A stretch of 64,000 nucleotides of DNA from Dendrocalamus latiflorus (GCA_017311315.1 CM029634.1:25027339-25091338); one strand, 5' to 3'; counted from the stretch's first letter, positions 8,064-19,250 are shown. A program made the numbers and translations. Notes: generated from the sequence alone by a model not told the origin.

Positions 8064-11010
8064 ATGTCATCCGCGCATTCTTCAACATCATCGCCGGAGG
8101 CGTCCGCTCCAACATCAAGACGCCAAGGAAAAGGGCTATCGAAGAAGCCTAAGGGCCGATTTACCATCACAGCGGTCGATGGATCTGGGGTCCCTCTCCT
8201 TCCTCACAAAGCAGTAAGCGCATTTCGAAGATTGATCGAAATAGTTGCACGAGAACGAATTGAGATCACATTCAATTCGTGGAAGAACATGCCTGAGCCT
8301 CGGAAACGTAAGTTGTGGACCGAAATTTTGGCATCGTTCGAGATCCCAGAAGAACACCAAGACGCCGTGCAACGACGAACCTTGCTAGCGGCGTGCAAAG
8401 CATGGAAGAACTTCAAGAGCACGCTTGTCAAGAAATACGTGGAGACGGACGAAACGCCTTTTCATAAATACCCATTCCTGGAACCACAATGCGAAGAGTT
8501 CAAGGCGATGAAGACGTCCGAAGATTTCAAAAGTACAAGTACAGCGCACAAGGCCCTCCAAGCAAAAAACACACACCCCCACAGACTTGGCACAGCTGGG
8601 TATGCGGGTAAAATCCCGCAGTGGAGGAAGGAAGATGAACTGGCAGCCCTGCAGGACATCGTCCCGCCATTTAGCAATATCCCGGATGACCGCGCTCGAA
8701 ATTGGATTAGAGCAAGGTCATCTACAACGACATCGGGGGATGTCTCCTTTCGAAACCCTGCAGACCAGCAAGTGTCCCAGCGCTTGGTAAGATATTAATC
8801 GAACTACGTAGCTTGTAATTACTCCACAACTTCGTACGAATTGAAATGACATGTCGTGCTCTTGCAGGAAGAGTTGAGTTTTGAATCTACCCTGGGATCA
8901 TTCCAGCGAACAAGCGAGAATGATATGCTCTCCGTGGCCCTAGGAAACAAGGAGCACCCGGGCCGTACGAGAGGCCTTGGACTTTACGTTCCTTGGAAAC
9001 ATGGTTTCTAAGATGACTCCGAAATGTATCGACGTAGGAAGAGAACCAAAGCCGAGCGTGAGGAGCGGCTACGAGAAGAGATCAAGGCATCTCTTAGAGA
9101 GGAGCTAATGGGTGAGCTAGCTGATGTAGTCAGAGATGAGGTGCGGAAGCATACAGAAAGTCAGCAGGCCGCCGCTCCTGTGCTAGCTAGCCCGCACAAC
9201 CGTCCGAGTAGTTGCGCGTCCAATCCGACAGAAAGCGAGGCCAGATTTCCTGTGACAACATCCAGGTAATAATTATTATCTCTCGAATGCTTGCTCCATT
9301 GATAGGCCTATTGGAGTAGCTAATTTTATATCGTTATGTAGGAGCCTACGAAGTGCAGGCTCCAAGTGAGATGTGTCTTCGTTCCCTTGTACGCTGCTTG
9401 GGGCCAGGCATATCAGTCTGGTATCGGGGCCATGGTGCACGGTCAACCTTTAGCGCCAGGCTACGCAAAAGTTAATGTGGATGGTGTGCATGCCAATTTT
9501 GAGGTCGTCCCACTACCGAAGGCCCCCAACGACGAGATCGTGACTCTAGGGCAGACCATTGGAACATTCATCCAGTGGCCCAAAAGCGACATCTCCCTGG
9601 AGGCTTCTTCACCGGTGGCCGGACCAAAAGGGCATCGCGAACCAGAGCTAAATGCACTGGTGCTATCTCCACAAGGGCAGTGCGAAGCAGAGCTACCTGC
9701 ACCGGTGCTATCTCCACGGGTGCTATTCTCGCCAAAGCAACTTGCACCGGTGCTACCATTACAGTCGACTACCATAAACTTGACCTACAGTCGAGGCAGT
9801 GGCCAGGGCAAATCAAAGACGAAGGATGATGACGATATCCCGTACCTGCCATTGGCCCGCAAATTCGTGCTAGGCGAGCCGATGATATTCCCGGAAGAGC
9901 ACCTCTTAACCCTAGGACTTAGTTGCCAAACATTACACGCTTGGTATATGGAACAGTCCAATAGGCCAGAGGGAGAACGATGCTTAGGTATCACTGTCAA
10001 ATTCAAGCGGGAACATTTCCATCACGAAGTTCAGAAATGTGTCTTCGCGGTGACCTTTGACGATATATTTGGTCTTTTCACGCTCAACGCTCTCGACGCC
10101 TCACTTGTTCGATGCTGGACGCTGTAAGTCTATACAATCACAGTCTCTGTTCACGTAATACCGATATATGTCACAATTTGTTGCTTTTCTGTGTATATAT
10201 ATAGATTCATGCTGACCGAAGCTAGATCATCGAAATCACCAATTGGTTTCCTGGACCCACGCTTGGTCGCCATTGATACCATCAACGAGGATGCATCCTT
10301 CGTCGAGAACTATATTACAACAACACTGCCGGCTCACCACGATAAGGAATTTGTTCTTATGCCATACAATGAGCACTTCCATTGGATTTTAATTGTAATT
10401 ATACCAAAATGGAACAAGGCTATATATCTTAATTCTCTAAGTAAGAACAAATCCAAGTACACAGCTATCGCCCAAATACTCGATAGGTAAGTACATTGTA
10501 CATTGTACTCTTTCTTTCCTTCCGAATGACTAATCTAACTTTTTCGAATAACGAAGGTCATTCGCCACATACGTTCAACAAACACGTGGCTCGACGACAG
10601 CGGCCAAGCCCTTGAAACATGCTCGTAATTTTCGGGTATTCGCTAGCTACACATTAATTAATCCTATACAACACTTAGCAGTAATGCATTTTGATTTAAC
10701 ACATTCTATGTTTTGCAGTGCCACCAGCAGCAGCCGGGCAACACGTGTGGATTCTACGTGTGCCACCATATGAGACTACTCCTCGATTCCTCGAAGATCA
10801 CTAATTCTAAGGTTTGTCAACCTTCCCACATTTATTTCATACTTGTCAGGTTATATATGTACGCGCGTTGATATTTCTATCGACAGGCTGCGCCCATCTC
10901 TACATCTGCATTGAAACAGCCGGACTTTGCACAAATTCGAGGAGAGTTCACTTGGTTTTTGTGGACTATAGTCATAAGATCAGATGGAGAGTTCCACTGC
11001 GCACAATGAT
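8064..11010 (+). pseudogene. Spliced CACTA gene: Transposase_24-like, DUF8039-like and Ulp1-like protease regions
   Basis: I place exons at 8064-8786, 8868-9265, 9342-10123, 10205-10486, 10557-10635, 10719-10811 and 10887-11010, all with GT and AG borders. The start is ATG 8064; an upstream TTG at 8055 is not used. Exons 1-2 give a plant Ptta/En/Spm-like protein, with EHPGRTRGLGLYVPWKHGF followed by the charged helix KRTKAEREERLREEIKAS. Exon 3 has the DUF8039-like YQSGIGAMVHGQPLAPGYAK. Exons 4-6 form an Ulp1 (C48) cysteine protease: His in EHFHWILIV, a Gln and Cys in QQQPGNTCGFYVC. The acidic residue expected in YLDSL is Asn here (IYLNSL). The last exon ends GEFHCAQ and stop. A TAA at 9009-9011 interrupts exon 2, and the exon 2-3 junction is out of phase, so the copy is probably inactive. 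Ulp1 enzymes cleave SUMO; the role in CACTA biology is unknown. Confidence 0.75.
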
Positions 11011-11213
11011 TTTTTATTGCTCTTATCACTCCGGAATCGAGGTCAAACGAAAGGAACAGATCCATAATCAACGAACTTGTCGGCTGCACAAGCAATACTT
11101 GAATGGCAATCATGCATGATCCAAGTATAGCTTGTTCAGCCGGACAAGTTCGTTGATTATGGATCTATTCCTTTCGCGAGACCTCGATTCCGAAGTGATA
11201 GAGCAATAAAAAA
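11009..11213. repeat. Long foldback beginning at the stop codon of the CACTA gene
   Basis: The left arm (about 11009-11102) and right arm (about 11121-11213) are reverse complements over about 93 bp, with roughly ten mismatches or small gaps. They surround a loop of about 18 bp that contains CATGCATG. The left arm starts with the last base of the TGA stop codon. Transcribed, it would put a long near-perfect hairpin at the very start of the 3' untranslated region. Confidence 0.85.
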
Positions 11214-11496
11214 TGCAATGCTACCATCTAAGTGCAAATGCAAGGTAGATCTTTTGTAATTGTGTATATGTTAATGGATATTTTATTTCATTTCAATGAA
11301 TTGATTTGTTAAATGGATGCTTTATGTTTGTGAAATGAAGTGCGATGTGAATTGGATGTTTTATGTTTGTGAAATGAATTGAGATGTGAATTGTATGTAT
11401 ACATGCACATGTTGATCTGCTTGTTTCAGAGGGCATGGCTAGCATTTCCTGAGGCTAGCCAATAAACAGAAATAGATTTAGGAGTAGGAAAGAATA
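11214..11496 (+). other. 3' flank of the CACTA gene
   Basis: There is no gene here. A short duplicated phrase (GATGTTTTATGTTTGTGAAATG type) occurs around 11300-11400. The stretch near 11405-11465 (GAGGGCATGGCTAGCATTTC and neighbours) is shared in reverse orientation with 37625-37690 of CACTA element 2, which ties the two elements to one family. Confidence 0.6.
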
Positions 11497-11798
11497 TCAC
11501 AGACGGTTTTTAACTAAAAACCATCTGTCACAGCTGATAATCACAGACGATTTTTTACTAAAAACCGTCTATGATTATCAGCTATCACAGACGGTTTTTA
11601 GAGAAAACCCGTCTGTGATTATCAGCTATCACAGACGGTTTTTAGAGAAAACCCGTCTGTGATACTAATAATCACAGACGGTTCGAAAACCGTCTGTGAT
11701 AACCTTCGATTATCACTGACCCATAAATTCAGACGGTTCACAAAACCGTCTGTGATGACGTTTTTGAATCATCTCTGATGACTTTTTTTGTAGTAGTG
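11497..11798. repeat. Right subterminal palindromes and terminal repeat of CACTA element 1
   Basis: Six palindromic units of TCACAGACGG...CCGTCTGTGA (12 half-sites, some with a mismatch) are followed by the terminal GTAGTAGTG at 11790-11798. Two adjacent units are identical: a half-site, TTTTTAGAGAAAA, then the inverted half-site. Confidence 0.88.
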
Positions 11799-12644
11799 AA
11801 GTACTTTCATAATATTATAATTTTATTGGGTTTTATAATTATGTTATAATAGTAATTAGTGGTCAAAATTATATTTTAGAGACCGTGTCGATATTCAAAA
11901 CGACTTATTTTTATGAATCGAAGGGAGTACAAATTTTAAAATACACTGATCCGGTCTTATTTCTTTCCTGCACCCGATTAGATCGGATGAAAAGAAAAGG
12001 AAAGAAAAAGGCGTAATATACAGAGGCCTATCTTGACTCGTCCGGAGTGTTGAAATTAACTCGGCCGGGAATTTATCCCATTCCTAGTCCAGTCAAGGAG
12101 TAGTTAGCGATGCGTCAGCACCGAAAGCTGGCTGGCTCGTCTCGGAATATAATCTTGCCAAAGGAAATGCTCTTTCTCCTGCCGTCCTGCGGATCGATCA
12201 CTGCCTACTGTTAGTCCAAACTTTGCATGCATGTGGCCAAAAAAAATAAGGAAAAAAACACGGACTGCAATTCTGCAAAGGTGATACTTGTTTTCCAGAT
12301 TGTAGTTAAGGAGCACTGGATGAGAAGTTTTGCCATAGACGGCGGTATTAATCGGTAACCGGAGAATCCTCTGGTATTTTTGGTACCGGCAAACTTTGGT
12401 GTTTATATATACATGGATGGAAGTTTTCCAAATTCATATGTACGTAGATGGAGTAAAGGTATTGGGTCTGTTTTTTTATTTTTGCTACGATTTATGATTT
12501 TTGATTACGACTTATTAGTTTTATAAATAGTGATTGCTCTGATAAATCAAAAGTTAAAAGCCGTTGAAAAAACAAAATAAAGAGCCATTGAATGCACATC
12601 GCTTCCAATTTAATTGATAGCTGTGCATGCCGATCACGTCAAGA
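11799..12644. other. Unassigned AT-rich intergenic sequence
   Basis: No gene is supported. 12466-12590 has weakly inverted ends (TCTGTTTTTTTATTTTTGC against a complement of AAAAAACAAAATAAAGAG) and may be a decayed MITE. Confidence 0.4.
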
Positions 12645-12894
12645 TCTGTTTAGTATCGTCTATTTTTTTTTCTCGGGTTTATGGCTTTTGATTGTGACTT
12701 ATGACTTTTGGACTATTTGTAAGAGAGAATACGGAGTAACAAAAACTTATGTGCGGTTTTGGTCGATATAAATAAAGTTGATACAGTGTGTACTATAATT
12801 AACTTATAGACCTCGTCTTAAAAAATCACTTCGTTTAAAAGTTAGTTATCGTAGAAAAACTAAAAAGCAGTTTTTAGAAACTGAAAAGAACAGA
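12645..12894 (+). mobile_element. MITE, family A
   Basis: Member of a roughly 220-250 bp family found seven times here. Shared internal phrases are GAGTAACA...AACTTA, GATATAAAT.AAG, GTGT.TA.TAATTAACT and GTTTAAAAGTTAGTTA. Ends are inverted: CTGTTC-type at the left and GAAAAGAACAG at the right. This copy has an eroded left end. There is no coding capacity. The superfamily was not determined. Confidence 0.7.
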
Positions 12895-13982
12895 TTCATA
12901 TGTTTAAACATTTCTTCGGTACAACCAAATTAAGCTAGTACGTAGAAATTTTCAGGCTAAAGTGCAATGACATCCAACTGAAGCTAGCTAGATCTATCAA
13001 TTTGGGTAGCCCCTGATCCAAATATTCTTCACATTTTCTTATCCACACGAGAATCGAGATAGGTTTTCCCCTCTAAGACGAATTAACTCTACATATGATA
13101 TACCTGATTACCTACCTCACATGCATGCGTGTTATGTTTTCGTGAATGAATGGAGAAAGCAGAGCGTGGCACTATATATATTTTTTTAACTGCAGCTAAT
13201 AGCTATTATCTGTGATTTTTAAAATGTTAACGGACGATGAAGATATCAACACAGATAATGTACACGATAGACTCAAGAAACCATTTAAAAAATCCATTTG
13301 AAAAACCCGTCTCATTTGTTTTCACTTTCGAATAACCTAAAAATCCAAAAGAATGTGGCATAATAACTTAGCTTCTCAACCTTCCAATGTTTTCTTTTTC
13401 CTTGTCCTAAATCTTTAATGTTCTTCACTTTAAGCAATCGGATTGCTTTTCTTATAAACATGGATCGCACACGTTACATAAGCGTGTATGCACCACTATT
13501 CGATCTGCAGATGAATTAATTGCTTGTTCCTTTTTTCAATAAAAAGATTGCTCTAATTTGTATATGCAAAATGAGAATATACATAAGCTCTTCACGGTTG
13601 GTTTGATTTTGTGCAATCAAGAGCTCCTTTTAGAGTAATCTTGCAGATTTGATCAGCTGATCTTGTGCCATTTGATTTTGTGTGTGCAATCAAACTCGAT
13701 CGTTTAGGACTGCACAACAAACATATATAATGGAACTCAGATGGACAAAATCATCGGACTAAAGAAGTTTGATTCCGCAAAATACCAAGTACTAGTAGTA
13801 ACACGAGCTAATTAAGTGCTCGATCTACATTGCATTATAATTATAATGAGAGAACGTACGTACGTACAATACATACATACTCCAGGTCTCCTCCAGTTCA
13901 TGGATCTTTACATGAACTCACACCACATCATATATACGGATACGATCGATCGAGATAGAAATACTGATAAGCATCGACCATA
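12895..13982. other. Unassigned intergenic sequence
   Basis: AT-rich, with no gene or repeat that I can support. Short TACG and ATAC runs appear from 13855 onward, near the 3' side of the minus-strand gene. Confidence 0.4.
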
Positions 13983-14012
13983 CGTACGTACGTACGTACG
14001 TACGTACGTTGG
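13983..14012. repeat. (ACGT)n palindromic microsatellite
   Basis: About seven ACGT units make a fully self-complementary tract. It is flanked by GACCA on the left and TGGTC on the right, so the whole block can form a perfect hairpin. It lies immediately downstream of the stop codon of the minus-strand secreted-peptide candidate, in its presumed 3' untranslated region. Confidence 0.8.
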
Positions 14013-14387
14013 TCATGGAACTGATGATGGATCAAGTTTGGTTGATCTGCCCCCGGCGCCCTCCTCCCTCTTCGTGATCTCCTCCGCCGGTGCGACGGTG
14101 ACGACGACGTGACCCCGGCTGCTCGGGCCGGACGGCGGGATGAACCGCAGCCGGGCGAGGTCGCCGCCGCCGTGCGCCCTCTCCGCTCGCCGGCGGAGCA
14201 CACGGCGCCACGGCAATTCGACGGCGGCGCCGTCCTCTCCCTGCACCGTCGACGTTGATGAGGTCGACACCACGTCGCCATGAAGTACAAGCCTTTCTTC
14301 TGCACTTGCCAAGAAGGCTAGGCCAGTAGCAGCAGCTATGGCCATGGCCAGAACGAGAGCTAAGAGCTTCGAGTGGAGCGAGCTCAT
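14013..14387 (-). CDS. Candidate small secreted peptide precursor with an IDA/PIP-like motif
   Basis: Single-exon frame of 124 residues. The ATG is at 14387, with a TATA box about 125 bp upstream. Residues 1-29 form a good signal peptide: a basic start, a long Ala/Leu core, and a cleavage-like ASA before EE. The mature part is Arg-rich around residues 61-70 (RRVLRRRAER), which could be a processing region. Residues 82-93 read FIPPSGPSSRGH. This resembles the PIPPS.PS.RHN core of IDA-type abscission peptides and the SGPS..G.GH core of PIP-type defence peptides, both ligands of LRR receptor kinases. In those families the motif is at or near the C-terminus; here 31 residues follow, which is atypical. 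The secretion signal and promoter are well supported. The family assignment is an inference from a short motif, and an unrelated secreted protein is possible. Confidence 0.5.
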   Translation of the reverse strand: MSSLHSKLLALVLAMAIAAATGLAFLASAEERLVLHGDVVSTSSTSTVQGEDGAAVELPWRRVLRRRAERAHGGGDLARLRFIPPSGPSSRGHVVVTVAPAEEITKREEGAGGRSTKLDPSSVP

Positions 14388-14509
14388 CGTGTTGTGTGTG
14401 TGTATACAAATGTAGCTAGGCTGCCCTAACTATATGGCTGCTATGGTATGATCTCAACTCTGCTTAACTATGTGTGATGTGGTGATAGATTGATCGATGG
14501 CTAACTGGC

Positions 14510-14517
14510 TATATATA
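14510..14517 (-). promoter_or_regulatory. TATA box for the secreted-peptide candidate
   Basis: The minus strand reads CCTATATATAGCC, about 125 bp upstream of the ATG at 14387. This allows a 5' untranslated leader of roughly 90 bases. No competing ATG opens a longer frame. Confidence 0.6.
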
Positions 14518-14529
14518 GGAGGATGTTTG

Positions 14530-16174
14530 GTACGTGAAGATAGACAATGTGCCGGGTAGTTAGAAGGTAATTAATTGCTGAATCAATCAAAGGGAAGAAG
14601 AGAAAGTGGTTACGTGCTTTCGGTCAATAAAGCTAGCTAGCGATGAATATATCGATCGCTGGCAAGTTGGCAACAGTGCACGACTGTATATAACTGTATT
14701 CGATCCATCCATCCATCCATCCATCTCGTGGCTACGCGTATCGTATCCGATGCCTGGCAATTTATTGTTTCCTTCTCGAGGTGGAAAAAGAATTGTGCTG
14801 CGCTATCTTAGACTGTACTTATTTGAGTTTAAGCTTTATCCTTTAAGTTTTTATGTTCTAATTTTTTAATTTTATCTTTTTCTGGTTTCTTTGCCTTTTC
14901 TTTTTCCCCTTATGATATAACTATTTTTTCTTTTTGATTTGTTAATTTAATTGCACTGAAAAAATTACTAGCAGTTACAATGAAAAAAATTATTACAGTG
15001 GTAAAAAAAGTTAGAAGCTTGAGCTTTATATGCCCAAACGAGCACCCCGGGCCATGAAATCGACGCCAACCCTATCCACGTTATGTCTTCCGGAACGCCG
15101 AATTTTTCCAGATTTTTACCGAGGATTGTACTTTTTAATGTGAGATTTCTCTGGACATGAGAAGTTTTATATAAGCCTTTACGAATTGAATTGTTTTATA
15201 TGAAGTTGAAGCGCCCTAAACATGTTCTAAATGGTTAGAAGGGTGCAAGTTTTTTTTTTGGCAACAAATTAGATCAGCGTGTTTCTAGCGTAAAATGTAC
15301 AGATCTCAAATCACGTGAAGAGAAGAAAAATACTCCGTTTAAGATCAAGGCTGAATAATTTAATTTGTTTAGGTGACCCGGCTCACCTGCAGCGATTACT
15401 CGATCAACGCAATTAATGCTCCGCTGTAATAATTGTGGAGGTACAAGATTTGATGGACGGCTGAGTCCTTGCCTCCCTGTAGCAAACAGACCTTGTCTAT
15501 CAAAATCACTAATCAGGGCTTCGTTGTACAGTATACTCTACACGTACAGAGAGGGAATAGCTCAGTAACGAAGACGTCGTAAAACCAAATCAAACGGGTA
15601 ATCCATGAATAAATCCAACGCGTAGTTATCAGGGCTCGAACGGACACAGATACCTTGGCGGTTGGCAGCTCTAGATTTTCGGTGGACAGAATACAGCAGT
15701 ACAGCTTTCCTTCCTAGGATCAGCCGTGAGTATCCTACAAGAACGTTGCAAGCATGGATTGAATGATAGATACACAGCTTCATCGCGGGGAAAAAATAAG
15801 GCAAATAAACAAACTGAAATATGCATACATAGGAACACCTGACGATCGTCTTGTTCGGTAGCATGTCTTTCCATGTTAGCTCAAAACAAGATTCCATACC
15901 AGTAGCAGCAATGCCAAGAACGGATGCAGATTTGGGAAGAGGATGATCGCCTTTGGTCGACACTGGGCCGGGCTCTCCAAGAACTCCTACTATGTTTCAG
16001 TTTTCGAATTCCGAACGATTCACACTTGGCCCAGTATATTGGTAAGTTGGGCCCTACATAGTCTTTGGGCATTTCAGTACCGCGGTTATAGGCTTACAAA
16101 TCAGGTCTATTCTAGATTAGACCTTAACGTTTAGGCCCAACAGGACCAGGTCCACAAACATGTTTGTGATTACT
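14530..16174. other. Unassigned intergenic sequence
   Basis: It contains an (ATCC)n microsatellite at about 14703-14725 and AT-rich stretches. A minus-strand frame at 15562-15963 is not recognisable and has no conserved motif. Nothing else is supported. Confidence 0.4.
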
Positions 16175-16402
16175 GGGCCTGTTCTGTTTTTTCTTTAGCT
16201 ATGTCTTTTAGCTGTGGCTTATAATTTTTGGATTATTTATAAGAGATAGTATAGAGTAACACAAACTTACATGTGGTTTTGACCGATATAAATGAAGCCG
16301 TTGTAGTGTGTATTACAATCAACTTGTAGACTCTGTCTTAAAAAGGCACTCCGTTTAAAAGTTAGTTATTATAGAAAAGCTGCAGCTTTTAGAAGCTGAG
16401 AG
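16175..16402 (+). mobile_element. MITE, family A
   Basis: Begins GGGCCTGTTCTG and contains GAGTAACACAAACTTAC and GATATAAATGAAG. It fades at GCTTTTAGAAGCTGAGAG without the full inverted right end. Confidence 0.7.
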
Positions 16403-17930
16403 ATCCACTGCCATGTCATATGTTGGGCTGTCATTGGTTCCACCTTGGGCTTGAGAATTGAGATCGCCTAGTTTATTAGCTTGATGGCGACGTCAGAGAT
16501 CGATGTCGGGCTGAGTTACATACAAATAGGCAAAAAAAAAAAATTCTACTCTTGCTGTTCACTTATAACAAAGCAACCTTTCTACTTGGCAGGTTGTACA
16601 AATCCATAGTGATCTCAGAAATCTACTTCTGGTAGCCTGATTATCGGTAACCATGTTGTCGTCGCTATATCAAGAGTCTTCGGTGAGGAAGATGAAGAAG
16701 TCCAACGCGTCTATCTGGATGGTAACTAATCTACAATGTAAAATTTGGATGCTTATGTATTTTTTACTCTGTATTATCAGTATAATAAACTTAACTTAAT
16801 GTTATTAATATAATATAACTTTCTCTCTTATTCATAATGGGGTTTTCCCTTCACTTGCATCTTTTTTACCACCCTTACTTCTCTTTTCCAAAAAAAATAT
16901 TTAGAATCTTTCATGTAGAAAAGCATCTACGAATTGGGCTGAGAGCTGCACTAACTGGCAGCAACTGACTACATGACTTGAATTGGGCTGCCGACCTAAC
17001 ACCTCAGTACATACATGAGCTGACTGCGATTTAAGGGCACATCTCTGCGTTGAGCCTATAGAAAGGTTTTGAGGATATACACATGCAAGCTTACTCCCAA
17101 CGAAGTATATACTACAACATCAACTTAAAAGGTACAATTTTTGGGAGCAACAAAAACCACCATGAATATTCTAGTTTGGAAAAAACATGGGAGCAACTGA
17201 GAAGATCGAGAATTTGAATAAAACTCGTGTTAGGATAAGTTTCGAGTCTCTTGATTTGAGGAAGAGATAGAATTTCATGTTCGTGTTTGAGTCAAACACG
17301 GTTTAGAACTCTAGCATATAAAAGCAGGTAGAGGTTAAGTGTTTTAACCGTGGCTTTGTGGAGGCTTTTTGTACTAGAGTTTTTAGAGATGCCGTGAGGG
17401 CGCTTTGTAGCCACAAACATGATGTAGAAGTAAAATATCAGATCTGATCTCAAAGAAAAGAAATCATCGCTGACGTCGTCTTGTTGTCTCAATCAAACCA
17501 CGACGTGGTTTCCGAGCATCATCTTTCTTGTGTTCTCGCGGTGGCGTGCTAATACATCTCGATCTTGCGCGATACGAGCACGGTGTTATCTTTGGCGTGT
17601 TCTCATTCGAGCAGTCGAAGCTTTCAAGCGAAGGGAGAATTCGACTACGTGCAAAGGAGGTCAAGCAGGTGGTCGTAGCAAAGCGGATGAAGCGAGCGAT
17701 CGAACACCGAGCGATCGAAGCGTTCATCGAGTGTGAGTAAAAAGATCAAGCGAGCCATTGTGCAAGCAGTCAAGCGTGTTGCAATTGAAATCTATAACTG
17801 GTAAAGTAGATTGTTTTCTTTTGATTTGAGATTTGTTTTCCAGGTATCAAAAAGCGGAGACAATTATTTACCCCTCTCTGATTATGCCATACAATCTTAC
17901 AGTTATAATAGACTGAAACAGAAAAACCTA
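16403..17930. other. Unassigned sequence, possible decayed LTR
   Basis: No gene is supported. About 17310-17880 has the feel of a retroelement LTR or leader: TATAAAAG at about 17319, then a moderately GC-rich untranslated-like stretch, and GGTATCAAAAAGC at about 17843, which faintly resembles a Met-tRNA primer site. No matching second LTR or target duplication was found, so this is a weak suggestion. Confidence 0.25.
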
Positions 17931-17959
17931 ATCATAATTTTCTCGAATCTGAACCCACC

Positions 17960-19250
17960 CTTTACATACTAGTTTCTTTTGATGCCAATGCCATCCAGAT
18001 AGAAGCACCGGAAGATGAGCAACAAGAGAGCAGCAGTGCAGGAAAGCCACCTTTGGTTGTGGAGAGCCTAAAAGAGGAACCAAGTGCTGGATGACCATCT
18101 TTTGGGACACTTCTTGCTGATCTATTGAAACTTGCTATTGAAGGATTGGGGAATCTACTCCTCAACCTTGTCCCACTACGCCTGCGACGTGGGAAGAGAG
18201 AAACTGACCTCACCCCACTGAAAGACAGGCTTGTGAATTGTGATGCCTGAGGACGGAAGGGAGACCAGACGGCACCAAAGACTCAGAAGAGCATTAAATC
18301 ATCAAAATTAAGGGATTCTACTCTGTCAAGCGAGCACAGGTCCTCCAAGAGGCAGGAATACGCAGAGTTCTATGGTTAATCCGAAGCAGCTCAAGTAGGC
18401 TCAAAGGTCCCAAAAGACCGGCTCCGCCACCGCCACCGGGAGAAGAGTGGGGAGGTTGCCTATGAGACTAACCATGCAGAGCCCAAGCCTGCTGAGACGA
18501 AGCCCGCGGCTTACAGTTATCCAAAGTATGATCACTACAACATCAGAAGCAAATATGACGCCGATAGTGGCCACAGGTACTGATGCTAGGTCCTTTGTCA
18601 TCGTGCCTATGATGTCTTTAGCCGGCATCTATCTACCCCCAATGTAGCAATATCGACTTCCAAGTGCAAAGCACTAAGCTTCTGCTTATGGGTCACTGTC
18701 TCACCCTTCTTTCCTCCTCCCATAAGATTTGGCAAGTAGTCATCCTAGTTAGGCGGGGAACCTGTATCAGTTGGCATTCCGTAGCCTGCTATGCGATTTC
18801 AGGAAGCCAAATGTAATTTTCGCAGAAAGCAACTTGTAGCCTGGTAGTCTTAAGATCTGGTAATCTGAATCTGCCAGTTGATTGAGTTCAAGACTTGCAA
18901 ATGCGTAACAGGTGAGAACTCCATTTTAAGCTGGAGAATGCGAACTTTTCGCACGAGTCATCGCATCGAAACGCGGGTTCACATTCTCCTGTTTTAAGGC
19001 GAGTTCCCACCATTACGCTTCATGACTTATGACAGGCAAACCCATGTCAATTCAATTGCAGCTGCTCCTGGTTCTTACTGAGCTGTACCTGAAAGTGAAG
19101 TCTCATTCGGTCCTGGTCCAGTTCTGCAAAGCTGTGAGCCAGTGGCTCCAAACCAGATACAGCAGAAAGATCAGACCGAGGGGTTTCAAAGAATGTGTGT
19201 GGTGGTCTAATCTGAATTCTTCCTTGTCCTAGCTTTGATCTTCGCATGTG
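17960..19250 (+). pseudogene. Pseudogene-like fragments of an unrecognised host gene
   Basis: Several short plus-strand pieces have protein-like composition but are separated by stops and frame changes. Near 17990-18100 a frame reads QIEAPEDEQQESSSAGKPP. At about 18345-18580 another reads KRQEYAEFYG, then, after a stop, DRLRHRHREKSGEVAYET and KPAAYSYPKYDHYNIRSKYD. Near 19040-19200 a frame contains APNQIQQKDQTEGFQ. The charged, low-complexity style suggests the C-terminal part of a nuclear or RNA-processing protein, but I cannot name the family. The absence of obvious introns would suit a processed copy or a captured fragment. Confidence 0.35.

Larger units (their letters stand above)
5694..11798 (+). 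mobile_element. CACTA element 1, carrying an Ulp1-type gene
   Basis: The right end is clear: the plus strand finishes ...TTTTTTTGTAGTAGTG at 11798, the complement of the family start CACTACTACAAAAAAA. The left end is eroded; AATAACTACAG at 5694-5704 matches CACTACTACAG at 7 of 11 positions and precedes the first subterminal repeats. The putative 3-bp flanks (CTT and AAG) do not match, so the left boundary is inferred. Subterminal arrays of TCACAGACGG and its complement lie at 5720-5856, 6956-7007 and 11497-11762. Between them lie a promoter and leader, one spliced gene of about 2.9 kb, and a long 3' foldback. No TNP2 transposase is inside these bounds, so the element would need that enzyme in trans. 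Confidence 0.72.

Noticed and set aside
15562..15963. 133-residue minus-strand frame
   Set aside because: No recognisable motif, no promoter or splice support, and an overlapping alternative frame.
17464..17740. Overlapping 68-87-residue frames on both strands
   Set aside because: Mutually overlapping, with no family features; possibly within a decayed LTR.
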